This document shows positions 1-8,342 of a stretch of DNA of 64,000 nucleotides, one piece after another (positions within the stretch are counted from its first letter, which is position 1; each line of letters opens with the position of its first letter). The DNA comes from Morganella sibonii. Its GTDB lineage: Bacteria; Pseudomonadota; Gammaproteobacteria; Enterobacterales; Enterobacteriaceae. The DNA lies in NCBI RefSeq assembly GCF_040560245.1, contig NZ_JAKMWP010000005.1; one strand, given 5' to 3'. A model generated the notes under the pieces. The model searched no databases. It worked only from the letters and a program-made list of their open reading frames with translations, and was not told the DNA's origin. Both the position numbers and the translations under genes were made by a program.

Positions 1-788
1 GTTGCATGCTCGGGCCGGAGCAGGATGTGCTTATACTCCGTTTTTCACTGAAAATAACCGGCGGACTGCCATTTCCGGCCGCCTGTAATAATGAATGTTT
101 TCGTCAGGGTTATCAGGCCGTCATCAGAGATTATCTGAAAAGGGAACAGTGCAGGGAGCTATCAAAGCGGTATGCACATAACATTGCCTGCGGCCGTTTT
201 TTGTGGCGTAACCGGATTGGCGCGGAACATATTAATGTGGTTGTGGATAACCGCAGTACGGAAAAAAAGCAGCAATGGATATTTGATGCCGGAAAATACA
301 GTCTTCGTCATTTTGAACAGACAGATAATTCAGTCAGAGACCTGGGGGAGCATATTGCCGCAGCACTGAGCAGTGATGAAGGCGCTTTATCGCTGGTTAT
401 CACGGCCAGAGTCAGAACAGGAAAAGGGCAGGAGGTTTATCCCAGCTGTGAATTTGTGGTGAATAAAAGAAAGGGCGGAAAAAGCCGGATACTTTGCAAT
501 ATTGACGGAACAGCGGGAATGCATTCACAAAAAATAGGTAATGCTTTGCGTTCCGTGGATACCTGGTACCCTGACTTTTCAGATTTATCAGCCGGGGCAG
601 GTGTTATTGCCGCTGATCCTTTTGGTGCGGTAACACATCTGGGGGCAGTATTTCGTCCGCCGGGATCAGGGCTGGATTTTTATACACTTTTTGAAAAATG
701 GGTCAGCGGGAAAACACTTCCGGCACATGAAGAAAATTATGTCGTGGCAGTGTTAATCCGCGGCGGGGTTTTCGGCTGCGGAGGGTAA
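1..788 (+). CDS. csy3: Type I-F Cascade backbone protein Cas7f/Csy3, 5' end cut by window
   Basis: This is the C-terminal ~260 residues of the crRNA-binding backbone subunit of the type I-F surveillance complex. Family landmarks are easy to see: a GRFLWRNRIGAE segment, then GQEVYPS, then MHSQKIGNALRSVDTWYP, then a C-terminal LDFYTLFEKWV and LIRGGVFG. The reading frame is open to the window edge, and about 60-80 N-terminal residues lie outside. It is followed after 4 nt by csy4, the normal order of a type I-F operon (csy1-csy2-csy3-csy4). Cas1 and Cas2-3 would be upstream if present. A transposon-associated I-F variant cannot be excluded because the left side is missing. Family assignment is secure; whether the system is active is unknown. 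Confidence 0.93.
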   Translation, partial: CMLGPEQDVLILRFSLKITGGLPFPAACNNECFRQGYQAVIRDYLKREQCRELSKRYAHNIACGRFLWRNRIGAEHINVVVDNRSTEKKQQWIFDAGKYSLRHFEQTDNSVRDLGEHIAAALSSDEGALSLVITARVRTGKGQEVYPSCEFVVNKRKGGKSRILCNIDGTAGMHSQKIGNALRSVDTWYPDFSDLSAGAGVIAADPFGAVTHLGAVFRPPGSGLDFYTLFEKWVSGKTLPAHEENYVVAVLIRGGVFGCGG

Positions 789-792
789 GCGG

Positions 793-1350
793 GTGCGATT
801 TTATCAGACAATTACTATCCTGCCGGATGCGCTGATATCCGTTGTATTTCTCCGTCGTCAAATCTGGCAACAGCTTCATCTGGTACTGACAGAGAATAAA
901 ACCGGTAAAACGGACAGCACCATTGCCATTGCATTTCCGGATTACTGCCGTGAGCCGAAAACGCCGGGGAACCGCCTGCGGTTGCTGGCACGGGATTATC
1001 ACTCATTGGCAATACCGGCAATTTCTGCCCGGTTGTCTTCATTTTATCCTTATATCCGGTTAAGCCGGATTTTACCTGTTCCGGAAAAAAATCAGCCGGT
1101 CAGTTATGTCCGTGAGCATGTGAAAGGGTTACGGCGTTTTCAGAGTACGGGGAACGGGCGGGTGTTTATTCCGGAAACACTGCCGTTTATCTGGACTGAA
1201 TCCTTGTCTGGTAAAGGCCGTCACCGTCCGTTTCCTTTTTTCATCAGGAAACTGGCGGCTGAGTTTATGGCGGAGGGGACGTTTACCTGTTACGGGCTGA
1301 GCCATAAAAAAACGGAAAACGGCGTGATTGCAACAGTGCCTCATTTTTGA
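793..1350 (+). CDS. csy4: Type I-F crRNA endonuclease Cas6f/Csy4
   Basis: Csy4 cuts the pre-crRNA at the repeat hairpin and stays bound as the complex head. The 185-residue length fits the family. A histidine sits at residue 29 in a QLH context, the position of the catalytic His29 in the Pseudomonas aeruginosa enzyme. It is followed by an AFPDY segment matching its SFPD strand, and the C-terminus carries the FTCYGLS signature. The GTG start is 4 nt after the csy3 stop, implying translational coupling. A repeat with the matching hairpin begins 4 nt after the stop codon. The gene looks intact. Confidence 0.9.
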   Translation: MRFYQTITILPDALISVVFLRRQIWQQLHLVLTENKTGKTDSTIAIAFPDYCREPKTPGNRLRLLARDYHSLAIPAISARLSSFYPYIRLSRILPVPEKNQPVSYVREHVKGLRRFQSTGNGRVFIPETLPFIWTESLSGKGRHRPFPFFIRKLAAEFMAEGTFTCYGLSHKKTENGVIATVPHF

Positions 1351-1354
1351 GGCC

Positions 1355-1382
1355 GTTTACTGCCACGGCGGCAGCTCAGAAA
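1355..1382 (+). CRISPR. Solitary type I-F CRISPR repeat without spacers
   Basis: A single 28-nt sequence has the type I-F repeat architecture. It starts GTTTACTGCC and ends GGCAGCTCAGAAA, with the CTGCC/GGCAG stem closing a 5-nt loop that Csy4 recognises. It lies just after csy4, where an array normally starts. No second full repeat follows at the expected ~60-nt period. The next CTGCC...GGCAG pair (1407-1448) encloses a different, terminator-like hairpin. It is either the last remnant of a lost array or a single-repeat cassette; repeat identity is by resemblance to the consensus I know. Confidence 0.75.
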
Positions 1383-1389
1383 TAATTAT

Positions 1390-1448
1390 GATAAAAAAAT
1401 AATGTACTGCCGGAAATGCCCCTGCACTCAGACAGGCAGGGGCGGCAG
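1390..1448 (-). terminator. Rho-independent terminator of the leftward gene
   Basis: An 8-bp GC-rich stem (1418-1425 with 1436-1443) is enclosed by an outer CTGCC/GGCAG pairing (1407-1411 with 1444-1448). On the minus strand it is followed by a run of seven T (complement of the A-run near 1393). It ends transcription of the gene whose stop is at 1450. Confidence 0.7.
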
Positions 1449-1449
1449 C

Positions 1450-2880
1450 TTACTGTACCGGCGGAAAAACGGTCAGTGACGGTGTGACACTGTTAGAACC
1501 GGGATCAACAGTAAAATGGATATCGGAGGAAAATCGTTTTTTCGGTGCCAGTTCCCAGACGACGCGTACCGGGAATTCACCGAATTCGGTTGGCGTACCG
1601 TGCAGATTGCCGGTTTTATCATTAAAGCTCAGGCCGATATTGCGCCGGAAATAGATGCCGAGAATCGCGACCGCTTTGCCGTCGTCCAGTGTTGCGGTTA
1701 CCGGCGAACTGAAAGGCTCGAGTAAACGGGCGCGGGCAATACTGACGCGGATTGTCGGTTGTCCGGGAGAAGAGTCTGTTGCCCCGGATGCTGTATTTTC
1801 AGGAGGTGTTTTTTCCGTGACAGGTGTATTTCCGGCGGACTCCTGCTCAGTATCCGGTGCGGCCGATGGAGGACTCTCTTTTTTTCCCGCCGCAAACAGC
1901 GCTGTCAGCCCCCAGGGCTTTTGTTCTGTGGCCGGGGATGAGAGATACTCTTCCGGGTCTGTCTCTGACAGCGGATTGTTTTCTGTATTGAATGACCAGT
2001 CGTGATTCGGTACAGGCTCACTAACCGGGGCGGATGCGGCAGCAATCTGAGGTTGTTCCGGCTCCGGGAGTTCACCGATAACCGGGGTATCCGTTTCATC
2101 AGTGTCCAGGTCGTCAAACAGCCAGTTGCCGTCCTTCAGCGGATCACTGAAGGTGACAGGTTCCGGGAAGAGGGATGTATCACTGAATACCGATCCGGCT
2201 AATGCTGTTGTTTCATCAGAGTTATCAGCAGCAGGCGGCACAACGGATTTTTCTGCATTGTCGCCGGCAAAAACAATGTCGTCAGCAAAAACATTGTTGT
2301 CAGCAAAAACATTGTTGTCAGAAAAAATATTGTCGTCTGCAGAGCAATTGCCGTCAGCAGAATAATTCAGTGGTTCAGCAACGCCGGATTCGCCGGCAAG
2401 AAAAGCATGCTGACCAAATATGGAAGATAAACGATCGATCTCTGCGGAGGCCTGTTCTTCCTCTGAGGCAGGCTGCGGTGCTGTAACGGTATCATCCGTA
2501 ATAACCGGTGTTTCCTGATCAGAAGAAAGAATAAGTGGTTCAGGTTCAGCCGCAAAAAATGCGGAATGAACGGTATCTGTATTTGTATCTGTATCCGAAG
2601 GTGAGTCAGGGGTTTCCGCCGGGGCGGAAAGCGTACTGTCACTGAGCGGGCAGCCCATCATCATCTGCGGGTTATTGCACTCATATTCAGCCCGTGCTGC
2701 GGACAGTGAGACGGTTATTTCGCGATATTTAATATCAACCAGACTGCTGAGAATGAGCAGGGCGGCGCGGATGGTTTCATCATCACACAATGCCGCGATT
2801 TCTGCGCTGCGGATTTGGTGTCCGGCCTGTTCAGCTAACAGGGCACAGATTGTCCGCTTCTGATCGGATGTTATTTCCAT
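1450..2880 (-). CDS. Unidentified acidic protein with hexapeptide repeats and Ig-like C-terminus
   Basis: I do not recognise this 476-residue protein. The frame is open further upstream (to 3072), but the ATG at 2880 has an AGAGGG ribosome site and begins a folded-looking segment (MEITSDQKRTIC...). The region before it does not read like protein. Residues ~1-75 are probably helical. Then comes a long Asp/Glu/Ser/Thr-rich low-complexity stretch containing six hexapeptide repeats of the NVFADN type. The last ~100 residues hold a segment (GLSFNDKTGNLHGTPTEFG) typical of putative Ig (He_PIG-like) domains of surface proteins. No signal peptide is seen at the chosen start, so the location is unclear. 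It sits between the CRISPR remnant and the biosynthetic operon, transcribed away from the latter. Confidence 0.6.
   Translation of the reverse strand: MEITSDQKRTICALLAEQAGHQIRSAEIAALCDDETIRAALLILSSLVDIKYREITVSLSAARAEYECNNPQMMMGCPLSDSTLSAPAETPDSPSDTDTNTDTVHSAFFAAEPEPLILSSDQETPVITDDTVTAPQPASEEEQASAEIDRLSSIFGQHAFLAGESGVAEPLNYSADGNCSADDNIFSDNNVFADNNVFADDIVFAGDNAEKSVVPPAADNSDETTALAGSVFSDTSLFPEPVTFSDPLKDGNWLFDDLDTDETDTPVIGELPEPEQPQIAAASAPVSEPVPNHDWSFNTENNPLSETDPEEYLSSPATEQKPWGLTALFAAGKKESPPSAAPDTEQESAGNTPVTEKTPPENTASGATDSSPGQPTIRVSIARARLLEPFSSPVTATLDDGKAVAILGIYFRRNIGLSFNDKTGNLHGTPTEFGEFPVRVVWELAPKKRFSSDIHFTVDPGSNSVTPSLTVFPPVQ
2260..2367 (-). repeat. Six 18-bp in-frame tandem repeats
   Basis: Six units of 18 bp, typified by GTTGTCAGCAAAAACATT on the plus strand, run head to tail inside the unidentified gene. 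They encode variants of N-V-F-A-D-N/D. The middle two or three units are nearly identical and the outer ones have drifted. Copy number could change by slippage or recombination without breaking the frame. Confidence 0.85.
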
Positions 2881-3348
2881 TAACGTTTCCCTCTGTGACG
2901 CACTGATTGTCACGGTTTTTAGAACGGAACTTCGGGTGGCTTCTGCTCCGGCACTGATTACAGGCCGGACGTGTTCCCTGAACAACGGATGCCGGGAAAT
3001 TATGCGGTAATGATACGGCATAATCCGGTTGCCGAAATATGGGGTAAGTCTGATTGACGCAGAATGGCGCATAATAAAATAATGACAACCTTAATTATCC
3101 GAAATTATCATTATTTTCTAAATAAGAAGAATTACCCCGGATACTCTGGTTGCCGGCTCCTGAGCAGCCATATTTACCCGGCCCGCTCCGGCAGGAAAGG
3201 GCGCTGAAACGGCTTATGCAACGTTTTTTATGATATTAAACAAAGATTCAGGCATCGCTGATTGTTTCTGATGCGAAGGTCGCTAAGATAGGTATTCCAC
3301 TTAAGGAAAAGCGGCAGTGCGGGTAAATCTACCGGAGGAGACGGCGGA
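2881..3348. promoter_or_regulatory. Divergent control region upstream of the biosynthetic operon
   Basis: This 468-bp non-coding stretch separates the leftward repeat protein from the rightward operon. It includes an AT-rich section (3085-3130) suited to promoters and ends in a strong GGAGGAG ribosome site before the GTG at 3349. I looked for a cobalamin riboswitch, because the operon encodes four B12 enzymes, and did not find the conserved GCCACTG box. No regulator gene lies next to it. Confidence 0.4.
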
Positions 3349-4068
3349 GTGTCGTATCGTGCATTTTTTCAGCCTGTAAAAACCCTGACACAAGCGCAGC
3401 GTCAGGAAATGGCCTCACTCTATTTTATGTATTACACCGGCAGTGACGGTGTTCAGTTTTTGTCAGATCTCGATCATAAACAGGAAGTGCTGTTTCTGAT
3501 GTCGGGTGATGAAATGGCCGGGTTCAGTACTCTGCAGTTTTATTCGTTCCGCGGACACCGGATTGTTTATTCCGGCGATACAATTGTGCATCCCGCTCAC
3601 TGGAAACAGCAGACACTGCACGGTGCCTGGCTGCGGCGTATTGCGCTTCTGCGCAGCGAACATCCAGGGGAGCGGGTATTCTGGTTCCTGCTGGTAAAAG
3701 GGGTGCGCACTTACCGGTATATGAGCACACTGGCACAGACTTTCTATCCGCACTGGAACGGTAATATCAAAGAACCGGAACTGGCGCGGCTGGCAGCAGA
3801 ACTGGCAAAAGATAAATTCGGCTTACTCTATAACCCTGTGCGTGGTGTGGTGGAATGTCCGTCATCATTCGGTTATCTGAGCCGTGAAATGGCAACCGTA
3901 TCCGATGTACAGCGCGGTAAACCGGATGTCGCGTTTTTCCTGCATAAAAACCCGCACTATGTCTGCGGTCATGAGCTGGTCTGCTTGTGTGAAGTTTCTC
4001 CTGAGAATGTGGCAAAACGTTTTCAGCCTCTGTTTGAAGAGCCCGGCGTTGAGTTCTGCTATGGATAA
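3349..4068 (+). CDS. Putative GNAT-like (N-)acyltransferase, first gene of biosynthetic operon
   Basis: A 239-residue soluble protein without a signal peptide. The N-terminal half (FMYYTGSD..., then VLFLMSGDEMAGFSTLQFY) resembles the strand-helix pattern of GNAT-fold acyltransferases such as N-acyl amino acid synthases. The resemblance is weak and I cannot point to catalytic residues. The GTG start is chosen because of the GGAGGAG/GGCGGA sequence just before it. Its 3' end overlaps the start of the GH3 gene by 8 nt, so the two are translationally coupled and probably act in the same step or pathway. It could instead be a family of unknown function restricted to such clusters. Confidence 0.5.
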   Translation: MSYRAFFQPVKTLTQAQRQEMASLYFMYYTGSDGVQFLSDLDHKQEVLFLMSGDEMAGFSTLQFYSFRGHRIVYSGDTIVHPAHWKQQTLHGAWLRRIALLRSEHPGERVFWFLLVKGVRTYRYMSTLAQTFYPHWNGNIKEPELARLAAELAKDKFGLLYNPVRGVVECPSSFGYLSREMATVSDVQRGKPDVAFFLHKNPHYVCGHELVCLCEVSPENVAKRFQPLFEEPGVEFCYG

Positions 4069-5602
4069 TCCATGGCAGCATTTCCGGGCCGGTACGCTTC
4101 CTGTGTTGTCTCCGGGTTCACTGCGTGAGAGACAGTTCCGCTGGTTATCTGCCTGTCTGGCTGATAATGCGGCGTGCGAATACGGGCGGCAGTATCATTT
4201 CTCATCTGTAAAATCCGTGGCGGATTATCAGCAGAACGTTCCTCTGACAACCTATTCTGAGCTCAGTCCCTTTATCACCCGTATGACGGACGGGGAAGAA
4301 AATCTGCTGTGCAGTGCGCCGGTTCCGGCATTTGAACTGACCGGCGGCAGTCACAGCGGCGGTAAACTTATTCCCTATACTGCCGCCGGATTAACCGATT
4401 TCCGTCTCGCTGTCACCGGCTGGCTGCACAACGTTATCCGCCGTTTTTCACTGACCTCCGGCCATGTTTACTGGGCGCTCAGCCCGGCAGTAACACGAAC
4501 GACAAAAACACCCTGTGGTATTCCGGTCGGCGGCGGTGATGCGCTCTATCTGGGTGCGGATAATCTGGCGGCGTTCAGTGAATTATCCGCAGTACCGCTG
4601 ACACTGGCACAGGTTGAGGATGCGGCCGACTGGCAGTTACTGACCCTGATTTATCTGCTTCAGTGTCCCGGTTTACGTCTGATTTCAGTCTGGAGCCCCG
4701 TATTTTTATTTCCGCTGCTGACTGCCCTGGACTCACGGCAGGAGGCTATCTCTGCATTGCTGCGTGATGGCGGAGTGCTTGCCGGTCATTCCCTGAAGGC
4801 AGACCCGGCGGCTCTGGCGCGTTACCGGCAGTATCTGCGGGAGCATAAAACTGCACTGTTATGGCCGCAGCTGGTTCTGATCAGCTGCTGGGATCAGGCG
4901 GCATCCGCCTCACCGGCACAGGCGCTGATGGCTCACTTTCCCGGCGTGACACTCCAGGGAAAAGGGCTGCTTTCCACTGAAGCCGTGATCACGGTTCCGT
5001 CTGACTGCGGTGATCCGCAACTGAGTGCAGACAGCAATTTTTATGAATTCCGGCATAGCAGCGGGCAGATATATCTGGCGGATGAGCTGATCCCCGGTGA
5101 AACATACAGTGTGATTGTAACCACCAACAGCGGGCTGTACCGCTATCAGACAGAGGATCTCGTGTTGTGTACCGGTCATACGGCGGAAGCTGTTCCGCAA
5201 CTGCGTTTTTGCGGGCGTGACGGTATATGCAGTGACCTCGTCGGGGAAAAACTGACCGAACCGTTCGTGTGTGCCGGATTACCGGCATCACAGGATTTTG
5301 CCGCACTGGCAGCGGATGAGCGGGGCTATGTGCTGCTGCTCAGTAATACCTCTGTCAGTGATATACAGGCTCAGGCGTATTGTGAGGAAACCGAGCGCTA
5401 CCTGTGCACCAATCCGCAGTATCACTACGCCCGCCGCATCGGACAGCTTAACCCGCTGACATACCTCCGCCTGCATAAACCGGCGGAGCACTATTTTCAC
5501 CGGCAGCTGCAACGGGGAAAACGGCTGGGGGAGATAAAAATCCCGGCTCTGCTGACCCTGCCTGACTGGCGTGCCATGTTTGATATCAGGGAGTTTTCGT
5601 GA
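4061..5602 (+). CDS. GH3-family acyl-acid amido synthetase
   Basis: A 513-residue protein of the GH3 branch of adenylate-forming enzymes. These activate a carboxylic acid with ATP and couple it to an amine, usually an amino acid. Visible motifs are a nucleotide loop TGGSHSGGK (residues 94-102), GLLSTEA (~302-308, where GH3 enzymes have YGSSE-like motif 2), GLYRYQTEDLV (358-368, matching GLYRYRLGDVV), and CGRDG...GEKLTE (~384-400), the hinge to the C-terminal lid. The ATG at 4061 lies inside the end of the preceding gene. The frame is open farther upstream but only antisense-free overlap would be gained. The next gene starts within its stop codon. The acyl and amine substrates are unknown; in context it probably conjugates a lipid-like acid made by the cluster. 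Confidence 0.8.
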   Translation: MDNPWQHFRAGTLPVLSPGSLRERQFRWLSACLADNAACEYGRQYHFSSVKSVADYQQNVPLTTYSELSPFITRMTDGEENLLCSAPVPAFELTGGSHSGGKLIPYTAAGLTDFRLAVTGWLHNVIRRFSLTSGHVYWALSPAVTRTTKTPCGIPVGGGDALYLGADNLAAFSELSAVPLTLAQVEDAADWQLLTLIYLLQCPGLRLISVWSPVFLFPLLTALDSRQEAISALLRDGGVLAGHSLKADPAALARYRQYLREHKTALLWPQLVLISCWDQAASASPAQALMAHFPGVTLQGKGLLSTEAVITVPSDCGDPQLSADSNFYEFRHSSGQIYLADELIPGETYSVIVTTNSGLYRYQTEDLVLCTGHTAEAVPQLRFCGRDGICSDLVGEKLTEPFVCAGLPASQDFAALAADERGYVLLLSNTSVSDIQAQAYCEETERYLCTNPQYHYARRIGQLNPLTYLRLHKPAEHYFHRQLQRGKRLGEIKIPALLTLPDWRAMFDIREFS

Positions 5603-6996
5603 CGACACAGACTGTTTATACGCCGCAGCGGCCACTGGATCTGGTGCTGCTTTCGCCGAAAGGGCCGCTGTACCGGAAACGGGGCGGGATCTTCAAACGC
5701 TCGCTGCGTTATCAGCCGCTGACGCTGACCACGCTGTCGGCGCTGGTGCCGGAATCTCTGCCGGTCAATATCCGTCTGATTGACGAAAGCATTGAGGAAC
5801 TGCCTGAGGATTTCACCGCAGACCTGGTGGCGATGACGGTGATCACCGGTAACGCGCCGCGGGCTTATGAGCTGTCAGCTCAGATGCGGGCGAAAAATAT
5901 TCCGGTGGTACTCGGCGGGCCGCACGTCACATTACTGCCGCAGGAAGCATTACAGCATGCTGATACGGTCTGCACCGGGTATTCCGAGCAAAGCTGGCCG
6001 CAGCTTATCCGCGATTTTATGGCAGGTAATATGCAGCGTGAATACCGCCAGGGAGCGGATTTCACCCTTGATATCCCTGATCTGCCATTCCCTGAGCGTG
6101 AGCGGTTCGATGCGAAGCACTTTCTTACCCAGGGGGTGTTTGAGGCGACCCGTTCCTGTGCGCACAACTGTGAATTCTGTGTTGCGCCGAGCGCCTGGGG
6201 ACGTAAACAATTTCAGCATCCGGTGGAATGGGTTGCTGAGGATATCCGCCGTTATGTGGAGCGTACCGGCAAACGGAAAGTGATCTTTGTCGATCTGAAT
6301 CTGGTGTCAGATATCGGCTATGCCAAACGGCTGTTCACCGCACTGATCCCGCTGAACATTCAGTGGTTCGGTTTATCTACCGTGCTGATTGCTCATAATC
6401 ATGAATTGATGGAGCTGATGGCCCGCAGCGGCTGCAAAGGGTTACTGCTGGGGCTGGAAACCGTCAGTGACGGCAGTCTGAAAGATGCCGGGAAGAAATT
6501 CAACGGCTCGGTGGATTATAAAGAACTGATCGGCGATCTGCACCGGCTGGGAATTGCGATTCAGGGCTGTTTTGTGTTTGGTCTGGATCACGACACCACG
6601 GATGTGTTTGATCGTACAGTTGATCTGGCCATCGACGCAGGGATTGATTTACCGCGCTTCTCGGTTCTGACGCCATTCCCGGGCACGCCGCTGTTTAAAC
6701 GCCTTGAGGAAGAGCAGCGGATTTTAACCACGGACTGGTCGCTGTATGACGCGCAGCATGTGGTATTCCGTCCGGCACTGATGAGTGCGCGGGAACTGGA
6801 GCTGGGGCACGAACGCGCCTGGAAAAAAGTGTACCGCTACCGCAGCATTGCTAAGCGGTTGTGGCAGGCGCGTAACTTTAAGCCTCTGGCCCTGACCGCA
6901 AATCTGGGTTACCGCTTCTATGCGCATCATCTGCATCAGTACTACACCTGTGACTGGCCGGTTGAGCACCGTCCGGCAAAATCAGGCAGTCACTGA
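5599..6996 (+). CDS. B12-binding radical SAM enzyme 1 (family A)
   Basis: A 465-residue class B type radical SAM protein. The N-terminal ~160 residues form a cobalamin-binding Rossmann-like domain (VVLGGPHVTLLPQEAL, ~103-117). The radical SAM domain carries the [4Fe-4S] motif C187-x3-C191-x2-C194 (RSCAHNCEFC). Relatives methylate unactivated carbons or rearrange rings in natural products, hopanoids and bacteriochlorophyll. Its sequence features (RGGIFKRSLRYQPLTLTTLSALVP near the start, AWGRK after the cluster, SLYDAQHVVF near the end) match the fifth enzyme on the opposite strand, not its immediate neighbours. The GTG start overlaps the upstream TGA by 3 nt, and the next ATG overlaps this stop (TGATG). 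The substrate is unknown. Confidence 0.85.
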   Translation: MTTQTVYTPQRPLDLVLLSPKGPLYRKRGGIFKRSLRYQPLTLTTLSALVPESLPVNIRLIDESIEELPEDFTADLVAMTVITGNAPRAYELSAQMRAKNIPVVLGGPHVTLLPQEALQHADTVCTGYSEQSWPQLIRDFMAGNMQREYRQGADFTLDIPDLPFPERERFDAKHFLTQGVFEATRSCAHNCEFCVAPSAWGRKQFQHPVEWVAEDIRRYVERTGKRKVIFVDLNLVSDIGYAKRLFTALIPLNIQWFGLSTVLIAHNHELMELMARSGCKGLLLGLETVSDGSLKDAGKKFNGSVDYKELIGDLHRLGIAIQGCFVFGLDHDTTDVFDRTVDLAIDAGIDLPRFSVLTPFPGTPLFKRLEEEQRILTTDWSLYDAQHVVFRPALMSARELELGHERAWKKVYRYRSIAKRLWQARNFKPLALTANLGYRFYAHHLHQYYTCDWPVEHRPAKSGSH

Positions 6997-8342
6997 TGCG
7001 GCTGACGTTTATCCATCCGGCAATCGGCCACCGGCGTGATGAAACCTATCTGCGTTCCTGGCAGATGGAGCCGCTGCCTGTCGCGGCGCTGAAAGGGCTG
7101 ACACCGGCAGATATTGAAACCCGTTTTTATGACGATCGTCTTGAACTGATCCCGTTTGATGAACCGGCAGATCTGATCTCAATTTCAGTTGAAACCTATA
7201 CTGCAAAGCGGGCGTATCAGATAGCCAGTGAGTACAGAAAGCGGGGTGTGCCGGTACTGATGGGCGGATTCCATGCCACGCTGATGCCGGAGGAGGTAAA
7301 ACGTTTTGCGGATGTCATTATCACCGGGGAGGCTGAGTCAGTCTGGGAATCGATGATTGATGATTTACGCCACGGCACACTGCAGCGGGAATATCACGGC
7401 ACACAGACCGATCTGCGCAGTATCCGTGTTGACCGCTCTCTGTTTGCGGGGAAACGTTATTTACCGATTGGCCTGGTGGAAACCGGGCGCGGCTGCCGCT
7501 TTCATTGTGAATTTTGTGCGGTACAGTCGTTTTATCAGCAGCGTTACCGGCGGCGCGATCCGGATCATGTGCTGCGGGAGTTATCAGAACTGAAAGGCAC
7601 AAAAAATCTGTTTTTCTTTGTGGATGATAATTTTGCGGGCAATCTGCGGGAGAGTCGTGAATTTCTGCCGGCGCTGGCGAAAGCCGGGATACGCTGGGTG
7701 ACCCAGATGAGTATTGATGCCGCGCATGATGAAGAGTTTGTCCGCGCGCTGTCACAGGCAGGATGCAGGGGGGTTCTGATCGGCTTTGAATCCCTGAATG
7801 AAGCTAATCTGCGGCAGATGAAAAAAGGTTTTAACACCATGAAAGGCGGCTACAGTCAGGCGCTGGCCAATCTGCGCCGCCATCATATAGCAGTATACGG
7901 CACATTTGTATTCGGTTATGACCATGATACTCCGGACTCATTCAGCGAGGCGGTTGCGTACGCCCGTGAACAGAGTATGTATATCGCGGCATTTAACCAT
8001 ATGACACCGTTCCCGGGGACGCCGTTGTATGCACGGCTGGCGCAGGAAAACCGCCTGCGCTATGAACACTGGTGGCTCGATGATAACTACCGTTACAACG
8101 AGCTGCCGTTTTATCCGGCACAGCTGTCTCCGGAGGCAGTAACGCAGGGGTGCCTCTCGGCAAGGAAGGCATTTTACAGTTCACGTTCGATTCTTCAGCG
8201 CAGCTGGCGTAACCGGGGCGATTTTTTTATGTTTCGCAACTATTTCCCGATTAACTGGCTGCATCACCGTGAGATAAGCAGCCGCAACGGCTACCCGCTC
8301 GGTGATGAAAATTGGCAGGGTAAATTAGCAGAGGTTAAATGA
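6996..8342 (+). CDS. B12-binding radical SAM enzyme 2 (family B)
   Basis: A 448-residue protein with the same two-domain plan: B12-binding domain (LMGGFHATLMPEEV, ~88-101) and radical SAM domain with C167-x3-C171-x2-C174 (GRGCRFHCEFC). With enzymes 3 and 4 it forms a paralogous family sharing FYDDRLELIPFDEPADLISISVE-type segments near residue 45-65 and FFFVDDNFAGN in the barrel. These are probably tandem duplicates specialised for successive positions on one substrate. It is coupled by overlapping stop and start codons to both neighbours. The reaction is inferred only from the family, with methyl transfer most likely. Confidence 0.85.
   Translation: MRLTFIHPAIGHRRDETYLRSWQMEPLPVAALKGLTPADIETRFYDDRLELIPFDEPADLISISVETYTAKRAYQIASEYRKRGVPVLMGGFHATLMPEEVKRFADVIITGEAESVWESMIDDLRHGTLQREYHGTQTDLRSIRVDRSLFAGKRYLPIGLVETGRGCRFHCEFCAVQSFYQQRYRRRDPDHVLRELSELKGTKNLFFFVDDNFAGNLRESREFLPALAKAGIRWVTQMSIDAAHDEEFVRALSQAGCRGVLIGFESLNEANLRQMKKGFNTMKGGYSQALANLRRHHIAVYGTFVFGYDHDTPDSFSEAVAYAREQSMYIAAFNHMTPFPGTPLYARLAQENRLRYEHWWLDDNYRYNELPFYPAQLSPEAVTQGCLSARKAFYSSRSILQRSWRNRGDFFMFRNYFPINWLHHREISSRNGYPLGDENWQGKLAEVK

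Noticed and set aside
1405..1450. Second CRISPR repeat after the solitary one
   Set aside because: CTGCC and GGCAG are present but are 32 nt apart and enclose an independent GC-rich stem. On the minus strand it has a T-run, so it is better read as a terminator.
3085..3348. Cobalamin riboswitch before the B12-enzyme operon
   Set aside because: The conserved B12-box core (GCCACTG) and the expected paired elements are not visible on the plus strand.
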